Source: Schistocephalus solidus (Eukaryota; Platyhelminthes; Cestoda; Diphyllobothriidea; Diphyllobothriidae). Taken from it: a stretch of 64,000 bases of DNA. The stretch spans positions 1 through 64,000 of the forward strand of contig WEDG01000755.1 in NCBI GenBank assembly GCA_017591395.1, read 5' to 3'. The translations under genes and the position numbers were made by a program. Below, piece after piece: positions 36,830 through 48,075 of this stretch (position 1 is its first letter; every line of letters begins with the position of its first letter). The notes beneath the pieces were generated by a model. The model was given only the letters and a program-made list of their open reading frames with translations, was not told the origin of the DNA and did not search any database.

Positions 36830-38345
36830 TCTACGTTTCTTGTCTTTCCTCAGGTATTTGGGTGTAGCCTGATACGGTTTTGCTACTGATTTCGTCCTTA
36901 TTATTTGTACTTGTTACGACTACGATCACGCTTGATCTAGCCCGCCTCGAGGATATCACGTATTGTTCCTCTCCACGCGTGACGACTCGCGGCAGCAGAC
37001 CTGGATAGCTCAACCCATTATTTCCTCCAGCGACAGACGTCGAATGACGAAGGTTCAAGCACCGCCTCCATGTCTTGTCGAACCGTGTCTAGCCATGTTT
37101 ATAGTTGACTTCCGCTTTGACGTCTCAAAGTAAGCAACGACGCCAGATCGAGAGCAGTAGAGCTGAGCTCAGAAGATGAGCGACGAAAGACATGCCCAAG
37201 TCACCTCAGTCGTTTTTCTTGGATGGCCTAAGATGTCCTCGCAATATTGTCGTAAACGAATGCTGACTGCTTCTTTTGAGACTTAGTGTTTTTAAATCAT
37301 TCGAAGGATTGCCCTCAGACAGCAATTGTCAAATATATCCAGTCTTCGCTCATCTTCCACGCGCAAAGTCCAGAATTCACAACCGCAGAGGAGAATCGAC
37401 CGGACGGATGTGCAGTACACGCGGAGCTTCGTGGCGACGGAGATGTCCCGTTGATTTCAAAGGCACTTTCTAAAGGATCAAGAAAACCCGGCGAGCATCA
37501 TTGAGTCGGGAGAAAATGTCGTCCTTTCTCTGTCCATTGGGCTGTATCCTCACCCCGATGTATTTGAAACTGTCTCCTTCTTCAAGTTGACAGCCATTAA
37601 TCTCGAGGGTGGCTTTCTCCTAGTCGTGGATGCAGCTCGAAAACAATTTGCTCTTCGTAGTGTTTATGGATAGGCCGACCGGAGTAGCGACCTAATTCAC
37701 CCGTGACACCACAGACTGTAGATCACCTAAGCTTAAGGCTAGCAAGGCGATATCTTCAGCATAATCCACGTCAGTCAGGCGGCATCCGGGTATAAATTCC
37801 AGACCATCAGAACTGTTTAGGACCCCCTCGAGAAACCCGTCAATGGCGTAGTTGAATAAAATTGGCGACAGGATGCAACCATGCCAAACACCGGATAAAT
37901 ATCGAAGAGTTGGGTGAGATTGTTATGTACGAGGTCTTGCGCAGTGGTGGAGCGAAAGTAGGCCTTGATCAAGGCAATTATTTTGGCCGGCACACCATCG
38001 AGTTCGCTTATTCGCCACGGGGACTCACGCTGCACGAAATTGTTCACAGCGGCGAATTCAATAAAGCAGACGGCCGTCAGTTGCTGGTAGCCATTGCGGA
38101 ATTCCAGAATGCGCCACAGAGTGAATATCTGGTCCACGCATTCATGCCCAGCTCGGGATCCTGCTTGGTTGGGCCTTGTTTTAGAGTAACGTGCGGACTG
38201 AAACCGTCTGGGTAGGACAATAGTGAAGGCCGCATCAACGTCGATGAGGCTTATGCCACGGTAGTTCTTACACTTTGTCTTATCTCCCTTCTTGAAGACA
38301 GGCACGAGGATACCAAAACCTCATTAGGAAATACTTCGTCTCTCC
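36830..38345 (-). pseudogene. RTE-like LINE, 5'-truncated reverse transcriptase
   Basis: On the minus strand the longest piece (38305-37817) begins MPVFKKGDKTKCKNYRGISL, a classic LINE polymerase opening, followed by RPNQAGSRAGHECVDQIFTL and FIEFAAVNNFVQRESPWRI (motif A region). Further along, about 37775-37740, comes DYAEDIALLALS, where motif C YADD has become YAED. Then come CQLEEGDSFKYIGV and the tail block seen also at 21.5-22.1 kb. Frameshifts and stops separate the pieces; no endonuclease is seen. Confidence 0.85.
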
Positions 38346-38879
38346 ACACTTGTTCAATAACCTAATGGATTCAGGGATGTCAAGGTAACATTGTGCGTGC
38401 TTGAAATGCAGTGTGAGAAGTTGGAATGTGAAGACGCAATTGATTCTTGTTAGTTTCGCACTCTTCGCTTCGCGATCTGGGCACCTGTGTGCTTATCTTT
38501 AGTGTTTGAAAATTTTTCGCCTTAGCTTAGCCTTGTCGTGTTTTGACCGCAAGCTGGCACATATGCGGGTAGGAGGGAGAATGCGGATGGAGAATGTAGG
38601 TTGATTAATACAAAACTGTCTTGGGCTTGTTTTGCCTTCGTCCAGCCGAGCATAAACCGAAACCTCACTGAGGACCAGGAACACAAGCATGTGCTAGGAT
38701 ACGACGTCGATAATCTACGAACGAGATCTAGCAAATTTGACCTTACCAGTTCGTCGAAACGAAATTCATCGGGGGGTTCGTTGAAATTTTCCGCCATTCT
38801 TGGAAAACTGTATATTCTGAGACCGACATCTTCATCCTGGTTGAGTGAGAACTATACGAAATTTAGTTTTACTTTGCTG
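38346..38879. other. Intergenic; weak candidate coding exon on minus strand
   Basis: A 17-codon frame at 38797-38747 (-) starts in good context (CCAAGAATGG), reads MAENFNEPPDEFRFDEL and meets a donor-like GTAAGG. I found no partner exon, so this may be chance or a repeat. Nothing else recognised. Confidence 0.2.
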
Positions 38880-39035
38880 AAAATTACAAGGAGACTGGAA
38901 TGACCATTTCTTGTTCATTAGCCGTCACCAGCCAGTCATATCCAACATCAGGTGGCGCATCACCCGAGGCTCGGACGCGCGACCCGTTGATCGGAAGTCC
39001 AAAGCTCTAACCATTTCTTGTTACAGCGATACTGT
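38880..39035 (-). repeat. tRNA-derived SINE, diverged copy
   Basis: The reversed tail (AAGGAGACTGGAATGACC, 'tagccgtcaccagccagtcat') is followed by a decayed tRNA-like region with GAGGCTCGGACGCG in place of the B box and CTCTAACCA at the end. Confidence 0.65.
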
Positions 39036-42000
39036 CTTCTTCCGCAGAACTGCTTTCCAAGGCACTGTGATTCAACGCCGACTACGGCTGCCTTTTATGA
39101 CCTTGCAGATCGGATGCCGAATTCCTTGTCAGTTGTGATAAACCATTAGCCATAAAGTATGCCATAACCTAGCGCATTTTCATACGGCCTTTAGACAGCG
39201 GCCCTCGACACTACCTCTCATACAGGTGTATTGCGTATTTGATGTTGATTCGTGCTTCACTGTTTTATTGTGGTCAGTCAGAAAATTGTGAACCCACAAG
39301 CTAGGAGATGCATCTGTCTCTGTGAACCACTCGCAACTCAGTGCATAGTTTTTGTTAAATGGAAGAAAACGAATCCAGTTTTGATAAGTTTACGGGATCC
39401 ACCGCACTGTGGGTTTTATAATCTGACGTTCTGTAATATTTAGGAACCAGAATTGAGACCTTCCGACAGTAAGCCCTGAATGCAGGAGTTCGAAATGAAC
39501 AAAAACAAAAGTAAAAAAGAAATTTCCCAATTTATGCAGAGGACTATTAGGTTATATCGGATTTCCAGCACTTTGCGGATGCTGGCAGATCGGAAAAAGT
39601 AATGCGGAGACCAGCGAGCATTTCAAGGAACTTATGGCCGCTTGGCAACCAGAAGCACATCGAGGGTTCCGCGTCCGTTTCGGAGCACAAATCGTTGAGT
39701 CCTATTTGGAGGCGCAAGCTCTGGCTGTGAAATGAGATGTGCTGTGTATTTTGCCCTAGTTTTGGTATGAGAATTTCTTGACAACTGCCAGATATTCATT
39801 AGTTTTCTTTTAACTTTCAAGTTAACAGCAGTTATGACCTTGAAGTGCAGGTACATTCTTCCTATCTCTTTTTGGACTAACAATATCAGTGAGTTATTTC
39901 AGCACTTATGACTTAAGCCACGCTTAGATTTCAACTGTAAGCTTGTTAGATCCTCAAGCTTCTGTATATGGGAAGGTTATTTTGTTCTTGCTGTGTCTTC
40001 CAGAGTTGATGGCAGAGAGAGAGAGAGTTTGGCGTTGACAGCTGCTAATGGCAGTCGTCGAGATCAAATTAAGCACTGTTGCCAATTTGGTCGCTTGATT
40101 TTTTACGACTGAATTCTGCCTTTTGCTGTGATTTCTATGACTCTAGATTTCCTCAGGTTATGCAGTTCAGGCCAAAATCTTGAATCTCCCAAATTTTCCG
40201 TTTCAGCTTACTTGGTAGTTGAGCGATGAGATCTTGCGCATGCGTAGAGTATCGTTCTTCGTGATTTATGCTTGCTCCTTTTAAACGGTTAAAATATTTC
40301 AATTTTTCCGGCCTCAAAAACAGTTTGTACGGTTCTACCTCGTACAGTAAATCATCATGGAAGGGGCAGGTTCACATTGCTTAATAGATATTGAAAATAC
40401 CTACTGATAAATGAAAGTAACTATACTTTTCCTTATATACCAAATGAACCCATTAGCATAACCATTCAGCCTGGGCATCGCGTCTGGGTCATAGCGTCCG
40501 GTTGCCAGTTAGTATCTGTCCCCTAGGGCGCAGGTTCAGATCCCGTCTCTGACAATGAGCCTGCAACAAACGAAATGGTTTCCACTGTGATTCTGAGGCT
40601 CCTTTGATTTGCATAAGCGTCCACAGGGGATGATACCCTGTTCAGAAAAATCTGGTTAATATTGCCAATGGCACTCGGGATCTTAGACTATGCCTCATGT
40701 CTGAGTCTTTTATGGGGTCGGTTCACATTTAGTGGCTTTTTATCGGCAGCTAGGCTGAAGTGTGTTTCAGTCCTTTGAAAAATGGGGCGCAAAAGTTCAT
40801 GCACGCGAGTGCGGGAGGTTACTTTGGAAAATCATCATCTGCAGCGATTTTGTGTGTTTTCCCATATACGCGCTCTCCGTTTGTGTAGTGGTGCATTGAG
40901 TTTTCTAGGAAGCTAGCTTGATTGACTGCCTGAGATTGCAGAATAAACTGGAGTTTAGAAATTATATAGTATTCATACAATTAGCTGTGATAATCATTAA
41001 GATGTCCTCGAGGTATCTAGCCTAGAAGTTGAGTCAATGGTTGACTAAATGGCATGTGCACCAAACGTCACATGCCAAGGGTGGTGGATATTAGAAATCT
41101 TTTATCCCATAAGGTAATTTAAGCAAGAACGTAATATGCGACCCAACTCAGGGAATAAAAGATAGGTTTGCACGTAATACGTGATCGTACTATATTCCAA
41201 CGCAACCCTAACTCTATCCATTGTGCTCATTAGGATTAGCAATCGGTGCTGGCTTACTATGATCACACTGTATTTCGTTGGCTGTAGGAGAACAAAAGTA
41301 TCGGGTCGTATGGCAACTTTCGAAACGGCCACTATTAGGACGCCGCGGTAGTTTGAAAACGCATCTGTTATAATTTGATAATGAAAGATCGCACATAGTG
41401 GGCCTCATTCTTGATCCCGTCAAGGATCCGAATAAAGGTCGGTCAGGTCAGTTGGAAATGGTATCGCGCATATTGGTCGGCGTGAGCTAAAGTCACCGGA
41501 TCTCACATTCCGCACATGTGTCGGGGCGAAAAACTATTATGCGATCCGACTAATCTGGCAACTAATGCTAACCCTAACGAAAACCATGGAATTAGGGTTA
41601 GGGTCGGCTTGGTACTCTCCTTTTCTTCATTTAACCCCATCTATAAAAATCCTATTACCACTGGTCCCGTATTACTCACTGACATATCCTTTGTTCCCTG
41701 AGTTGGGTTAGATATTACGTTCTGGTCGAAAATTCAATTTCCTCCTATGTCTTCCCGTTTATGGGACCTGAGAATCTCAGATTGACTAACTTAAGCAGTT
41801 ATTCGACAGCCAATTAAGCTCTACAATAGACCAGCATAATAGCCTCTGCACTCTTAACTCCAAACAACATTCATCGTGACATGCCATATGAAATGGAAAA
41901 ATCGCTAAAAACAGAATAATGTAATCATCGGTCGGAGTCCAATTGTCGAATAAGAGATAGACTGAAAATCTTTATTAACTCATTCGGAGGGAAACGTGTG

Positions 42001-42329
42001 GTCTGCAGCTCGAATGTAAAGCAATAAACTCAACGTCACGCGAGTGATTCCGCAGTTTAACCTAAAATGTATCCGTAAAGGGCTCTCAATTGCTGTCCTG
42101 AGCATTAGCGTGAAGGCATGCCTGAGGGAGTTCTACTGGTGCAGAGGTTGTATAATTGAATAGGAGTGGGCTTCAGGCCGTCGTGCCCAGACGTGCATGT
42201 ATTGAGCTACCTGGGGCATGGACGTCTGTTATTTACTTTTTGTATTAATGCGTGAAAGGATCACGTGGTAGGACCCACGGGGGGAGTAGATAAGGGCGTC
42301 GTAGGTGTTAAAAATATGCTCACCCATGA
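39036..42329. other. Intergenic, with a telomere-motif hairpin and a tRNA-like stretch
   Basis: A tRNA-like stretch near 40486-40556 has a B-box-like GGTTCAGATCC but no foldable cloverleaf that I could confirm. At 41568-41603 CTAACCCTAAC faces TTAGGGTTAGGG across 13 nt. A short (GA)n lies at about 40015-40028. No gene was seen. Confidence 0.4.
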
Positions 42330-42600
42330 ATATTTCACACATAGGAGAGGGTGCGGTGGTACACCAAGGCGCAGACTCACACCGCGCCAGTCACTTGCGC
42401 TCGATACTGTCTCTGGTCTACTTTACTTTCGCTTAACACCGGGCCCAGGGAAGGATAAAGTGCGGTAGATGCTGCGCAAGCTCCTGTCACTATGACCTGA
42501 TTCCCGGACAAGTCACCGCTCTTACATCCATCCTGCTCTGGGGCACAGAGTATACCTCATCAAAATCGACGTTTGAAATGTCACTGAATTCATTCTTGTT
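42330..42600 (+). repeat. GC-rich dispersed repeat, old copy
   Basis: The family order is visible in decayed form: 'gtggtacaccaaggcgcag', 'cgccagtcacttgcgctc', 'ccgggcccagggaagg', 'aaagtgcggtagatgctgcgc', 'caagtcaccgctc' and 'catcaaaatcgacgtttg'. Confidence 0.6.
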
Positions 42601-43682
42601 TCCGTGGAGTAAGTGCCTATGGCCTGGAAACAGGAGTTTGGTCAACACGCCAGGTGACCGACCAGGCATTTGAAAACTGTGTGTCTAGCGCGAGTTTTCC
42701 GGACTAAGCACCGGACTGAAAAACCACCACCTCAACGAAGCTTGTCGAACTGTCATGTAGTGGATCGATGGTGCGTACTTCCAAGGCAACGAGTGCTTCA
42801 ATTGATATGACTGTAGGCCATCCTGACTCATCGGTCGGCACGCTTAACCGATCAGCAAGGTTGGCATACTGTGTGCAGGCACGGAAACCGATGCGCCGGA
42901 AAGAAATACTGATGACGACAGCAGTGAGCAGACTATGCTTTGAGAACAAGGTGCATTCATACTAAACGTCTGGATGTGGAGCACAAAATTCTGTTTTTAC
43001 CTACACATGTTTTATGTTTTCCTTATTGCTGATTATGCTGGCATCTAATACACATCAAAATTTATAAATTTCGATGTGGTGAACCGAATTATTCAGAATT
43101 TAGGCCTTCTGTTAACAGCAAATAAACAATGAAATAATGTAGAAGTCATAAAAGGGTCCTCAGACCTGTAATAAGATCAACCTAAAAGTTACAAGCAATC
43201 TATGGGTTTTGGTCAGCGAAAGTTCCTCGAAAATCCGAACTGATACAACTGACTCTTGTGTTACTAAATTCAAACTCGTGTGGGGCTGTAAGGGCCTCGA
43301 ACAAAATTATTTTTCCTCTGTCTTCGGTTGGTCGTGCAACAAGTAGCTATGCCAGCCAGTTGGCGAAGACACGAATCTGTCTGCCTCTTTCGTGGCACTT
43401 ACCTCAACTGGTCTATTGGCATCTACAGGGCGTTAGTCCGAAAAATATTGTGCTGTTCAGCGCTGTTTTACTGTATGACAAAAGCTGCACGAACAACGGT
43501 AGCAGTTTCAGTCAAGTTCAGATAGGCAGATGCCAAAGCATAATTTCAAAGGATGGATGGTATGTTTGGTCAATTCTCGAATACATTCGAAACCGAATCC
43601 TCTAAATCAATTTCGCGGCCTCCTCCTGCCTTCCACGCTGTGACGACAGACATGTCGCGTTTTTATTTATAATATTTCAACC
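42601..43682. other. Intergenic, unassigned
   Basis: No recognised gene, element or RNA. Confidence 0.4.
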
Positions 43683-44060
43683 AGCGGGCTTTTGAAATTG
43701 AGCCACCATATTTTCTGTTCTACATTCGCATGTAAATTTTATTATGTGTAAATCGGTTGGCCTATTTTTTCCCTTATATACTGATTATTACTCCACTTTG
43801 TTTATTGAACTACAAAATTAGGTCATCAGCGCACGACGCTGGCATCGTTTTGAAGGAAGTCCAATTTGATCTCTATTTTGCGAGTCATTCAAGGTCGAAT
43901 CTTCGTGATGTCGATAGTTGCAGTTTTTTAAACATTCGTTTGTGATCTTCCAGTGTTATGTGTTTTGCGGGCCCGATCTTATTCACGGTGAATGGAGGAC
44001 TATTTACTGGGAAGTTTGGAATCAAACTTTCAAAATAAGGTGTACCTCTCTCGAAAAATC
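43683..44060 (+). mobile_element. Short retroposon, also inserted in LINE copy 3
   Basis: It starts GCGGGCTTTTGAAATTGAGC and ends CTTTCAAAATAAGGTGTACC followed by CTCTCTC. The 59798-60111 insertion matches this order throughout ('tggcctatttt', 'aggtcatcagcgcacgacg', 'gaatggagga') but lacks about 60 bp. No tRNA boxes or coding region were seen, so it is a non-autonomous element of unknown type. Confidence 0.7.
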
Positions 44061-45340
44061 CAAATACAAGCAGCTAACGTTTGACAATATCTCGCTTTCA
44101 TTATATTAGTTTTCCACTTTATTTACATTTTCTTCCTTCACTCAACTTTCGTGCACGCGCTTACTCCGCTTCTCATAACTACTATCGTACTCGAGCGACC
44201 ATTCACAGTTTAGTAACAGTTTGTAGGTCAGCCACACCTCGATTCTCAGACCTGGTATGACTTGTGTTATGGATCGGTGCTTGTTGATCACCGGATGTTA
44301 AGTCAATCCTCCTCCGACGCCAAGGCGGCTAGGGGTTAGCCTGTCTGATGCCATCAGAAATAGTAATTATTCTGCCACTTTCGCTTTGTTTTGTTGTTAT
44401 CCAAGGATGGATGATTTGCGTTCCTTGTCTGTCAACCTGATGCAAGAGAGCTCATCGTTATGCCAACATCTAAGAGAGCTTTCGCATCGGAGTCTCAACG
44501 CGAGCATCTTCTCTTCTGCCATCAGACTGGCAAACAGACACTTCAAGACTAACTGCCATCCTACTCTTGAGCCCTTGCCTCTAATCCTGCATCTTTCTCC
44601 GCTGTCCCATCAACTACGGCATCTTTTGCTCATATTGATCCCTTCCTCAAGATCGCAACCACTCATTAAAAATTTTGCCCAAAGCTCAGTCCATTCATAT
44701 TCTTTTCATCTCAAACTTACTTGTATGTTTCCTTTCCTTCGCCTCTTTCCCGCGCTTATAAAATAAATAATTAGCCCAATAGCTATGCTCCTATTCGTCT
44801 TTATTCCTTATACAAAAATCCTCAAAAACCACGAGTTTCAACAAGCTAGCCTACCTTTTTTGTAAAAAAAACCGTCCAGTTGTAGCTTTTTTTAAACTGA
44901 AACGGACCCGGTCTAAAACTGAGGAGGAAATCAGTGGTTTAATGATAAAACCCCAACTAACCATTCTTGCAATGTGCGTGCACGTATACGACAAATTTCT
45001 AAAAAACCATTGCTCTCTAAACTTCTCCACCGGAGACTGGACTTCACTGGAACCGGGTTCGTGCACGCCCATTTGCCGAGCTGTTTGAGAAAAAGAAATG
45101 ACCGGTATCGTCTGGAATAGGCTGGTAGTTAAAGCCTTTGGCGGCATCTCGCCCGCCTGCTGCATGAAAGTAGCCGCCACCGCTGCCGGAAGACTTCAAA
45201 CGACGCTAATACTCGCCCTGTTTGATGCGTGCGGTACTGGAAACCCGGGAGGAAAGGAGTTGTACTTGCTGCGTAATCCGTGGAGAGGGGTATTTTGGTG
45301 GATCCGAATTCTGCACCAACATTGCGTTCGGTCGAGCTTA
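44061..45340. other. Intergenic, unassigned
   Basis: An open frame of 126 codons at 44386-44766 (+) is rich in Leu, Ser, Pro and His and has no domain I recognise. Nothing else is recognised. PLE sequence may extend into the right end. Confidence 0.3.
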
Positions 45341-46460
45341 TGATGGCTGCTTATTTTCCAAAACGGAAGTCAGACGATCTGGTAGCATTCTTGGCAACTA
45401 GTAGCTGAGATTCGTATATCGGAAACAGAATTCAATCAATTCTCGGCTCGTCTTGTTTCCTGCATGAAAGATTATTTTAACGGCTGCAAAGTTGAACTCA
45501 TGGCGCATTTCATAGGTGTGGGCAACAACTTGCGATAATTCGTCGCTCCGTCCCACCGCCAATTAATTTTCATCTACTCGCAATCCCAGCATGCGTTCAG
45601 TCTGGCCTGTGTAATTACAATGACAATTTAGACATTAAATGCGATACACTACCCCCAGCGTGCTCTTTGAGGCTTATTCGGTCCTTGATTTTCGTCATCC
45701 TGCTGGGCATGGTAGGTTTGGGCCAGTGTGCAATGCCAACACCTAGTGCGGCAACAATTCACTCAGTCGCTTCTGAGACGTCCTTGATATGTGGCAGAGC
45801 TTGCCATCTCCTTAGTTGTTTTTTCCGATTGGGTCCTCCGAGGCCGAACGCGTAGGCACCGGCTTATAAACGCATTCAGATAGCCATTCTGCATTAATTG
45901 GTCACGGAGCTTTCGAGCCTCACGCGTTTTTTCCTCTGATTTGCTGTGATAAGTCTGAATCCGTTTGAAGAGCTTTCTCCCACAGCTTCGTTTCTGAGCC
46001 ACTGGGTGGTTGCTATAAAAGCTGAGAGTTTGTGTGGTTTTCGTTGCCTTCCTATAAACCATCGTCTCAATTTCGCCGTTGGGATTTCACTTGACGAGGA
46101 CATCAAGGAAAGGCAGCTGCTGTTCTTGTTCCCCTTCCTTTGTGAAATTTATATCAGGGAAGATTCCGGTGAGCATGTTATGGAATTTTTGAGGCATGTT
46201 TTTCTTGGCGATAACAAACGTTTTGTAAACGTAACGATGCCAAAAGACAGGCTCAGTTTGGAAGAAGACGGTGTTTTCTAGCTACTACAGGACCAGTTCT
46301 GCTACCAAATCAGAGATTGGGGAGCCCATTTGTGTTCCCTTGAGGAGAATGCAGGTGCGCAAACCCAGCGAATCGAGAGGACTTGGTTAGATATCAAGAT
46401 TCGTATTTTGAAAAACAATCTCGGAATTTCACAGCATATACTGCAAGGGCACCTCGGTGA
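45341..46460 (-). pseudogene. Penelope-like element relic (RT end and GIY-YIG endonuclease)
   Basis: Minus-strand pieces, right to left: KGTQMGSPISDLVAEL (about 46344-46290), matching the G-T-P-M-G-S-P-I-S motif of Penelope-type polymerases; FPDINFTKEGEQEQQLPFLD (about 46160-46100); VYRKATKTTQTLSFYSNHPV (about 46062-46000), matching VYRKPTHT..YLHF.S.HP; and NYTGQTERMLGLRVDEN then SQVVAHTYEMRHEFNF (about 45620-45490), matching the GIY-YIG nuclease's YxGxTxR and H-x-H-x-F parts. A stop sits between DEN and LAV, and frames shift elsewhere, so it is dead. The N-terminal part is missing. Confidence 0.8.
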
Positions 46461-47879
46461 GCACTACTAGCATGTTTTGAAAGAGGATGCAGACTACTTC
46501 GTAGCAATCCTACGCGATATTACATAAGCATTTGCTGCTAAATTGTCGATGCTTAATTCTGGTTTAAATATCGCAATCTAGACAATGTATTTTAAATCCG
46601 ATTCTGATTTTTGAACAATATCTATCAGGCCAGGAATCACGCTATAGTAGCACCAAGCTAGTGTTAAGATCAAAGCGAAAAATGGAGGTCTGACTTAGGG
46701 TTACTGTTCAACTTAGGACACGGGAATATGTACACTTCCTGCGATTAAGCGCAACGCTACCTGTATGACTGCAGGTTCCTATTCCCGCGACCTACCGAAT
46801 GAGGTCATCTTGCAAACTGCCCAAGTTGTTGGTTAAAATTATAATTCTAATTACTTAGTCCGAATTAGCGGCGTCGTTGGAGGATTCTTAGGACCAGTGC
46901 GGTGAAGAACAATGCCTGAATTTCCATGCGCAGGCTTCTCTCCCGATGACAAAGGAGCTGTCTGCCGGAAAAAAATAACATTTTCTGCTCCCTATGTCAC
47001 GTTGTCTCAGTGCACTCTCAAACCAAAACCAGAGATTGCGCGATCACAAAGGCGGTACTGATAATGGGCCTGGCGTCTGGCATGAAGCGATGATTAATTG
47101 CAACGGCGGCACAACTTGAAATAATGCGCTCTCCATCCCCCCGCCCCCCCCCGCCAATGTCCGCAAACACGGGATTACCGTATTGTCATGATTTAATTGT
47201 GAGCGGGCGGGATGCGCTAACAACGATCTGTTGCAAAAGCAAACGCCGCCACCGCTGCCGCATCTCCATCCGGTAACTTTACCTTGCGCGGACAAAGTTA
47301 GGATGATAGTCCTGCTACACCACCCCAAGCATTTGCTACGGGTGTGATAATTCATCTCCACAATGTCAACGCCCTCTTTATCCCCTGGGGCGCGCGGAAC
47401 ACAAAGCGGTTAGATCGCAAGCCCCATGGCTTATTCACCAAATACTAACCGTTCCTCGCCTTTCTTGGGCTCTTTCGCCTATTCCGGAGAAAGTTTTCTT
47501 TGTTCCCAACGGCAGCACTGCCATGGAGACAATAGTTGTGTCTGATGGAAGGCAGATTTAATGACACGTTCCTAGGTTTCGAATGGCAGCAATGTCGCGC
47601 GTTGTCTGCGCACGTCAGCTTTGTTACCGTACAGACCGCAAAAGTAAGCGACATTAAAGAGAGCTAAATAATGAACCGATTGTTAGCAATTCAGAACAAA
47701 GATGCGGGATTAAGGACAATGACCCTGTTATGGAGGGTCTTGCGGCTTTATTTCGATATCTTTCGAATATGAAGCGCGTTTCGCTGTGCTCCTTTTGATA
47801 GTTTGTCACGCACACAAAGCGCTTTCTTGGACTACCCGTGGAATTGACAGGTAAATCACAATTTACGACTCAGTTCAAC
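46461..47879. other. Intergenic, with a dispersed repeat
   Basis: At about 46685-46800 GACTTAGGGTTACTGTTC and GGGAATATGTACACTTCCTG match the repeat at 21180-21450. A C-rich run lies at about 47140-47155. No gene was seen. Confidence 0.4.
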
Positions 47880-48075
47880 ATGTGCTCCACAGCATCCTGG
47901 GCACAGGGTCAGTGACTTGCGCTGCATTTACTGCACTCGCTCTTTCTTCACACACCAGAGCGCGCGGGTTAAGACAGCGTATAAAAGATTGCGGTGGAAT
48001 TGAGGTCAGTTTTTGCGAAAACTAAACGGTCCCTCTGCGCGTGCCACAAACGTCTGGTGCGTGCATAATGGACAA
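47880..48075 (-). repeat. GC-rich dispersed repeat, old inverted copy
   Basis: The decayed landmarks are in order: 'gtgctccacagcatcctggg', 'gtcagtgacttgcgctgc', 'tactgcactcgctctttctt', 'aagacagcgtataaaag' and 'gtgcgtgcataatgg'. Confidence 0.55.

Noticed and set aside
44386..44766. A 126-codon gene
   Set aside because: Low-complexity Leu/Ser/Pro/His composition, no domain and no splice context.
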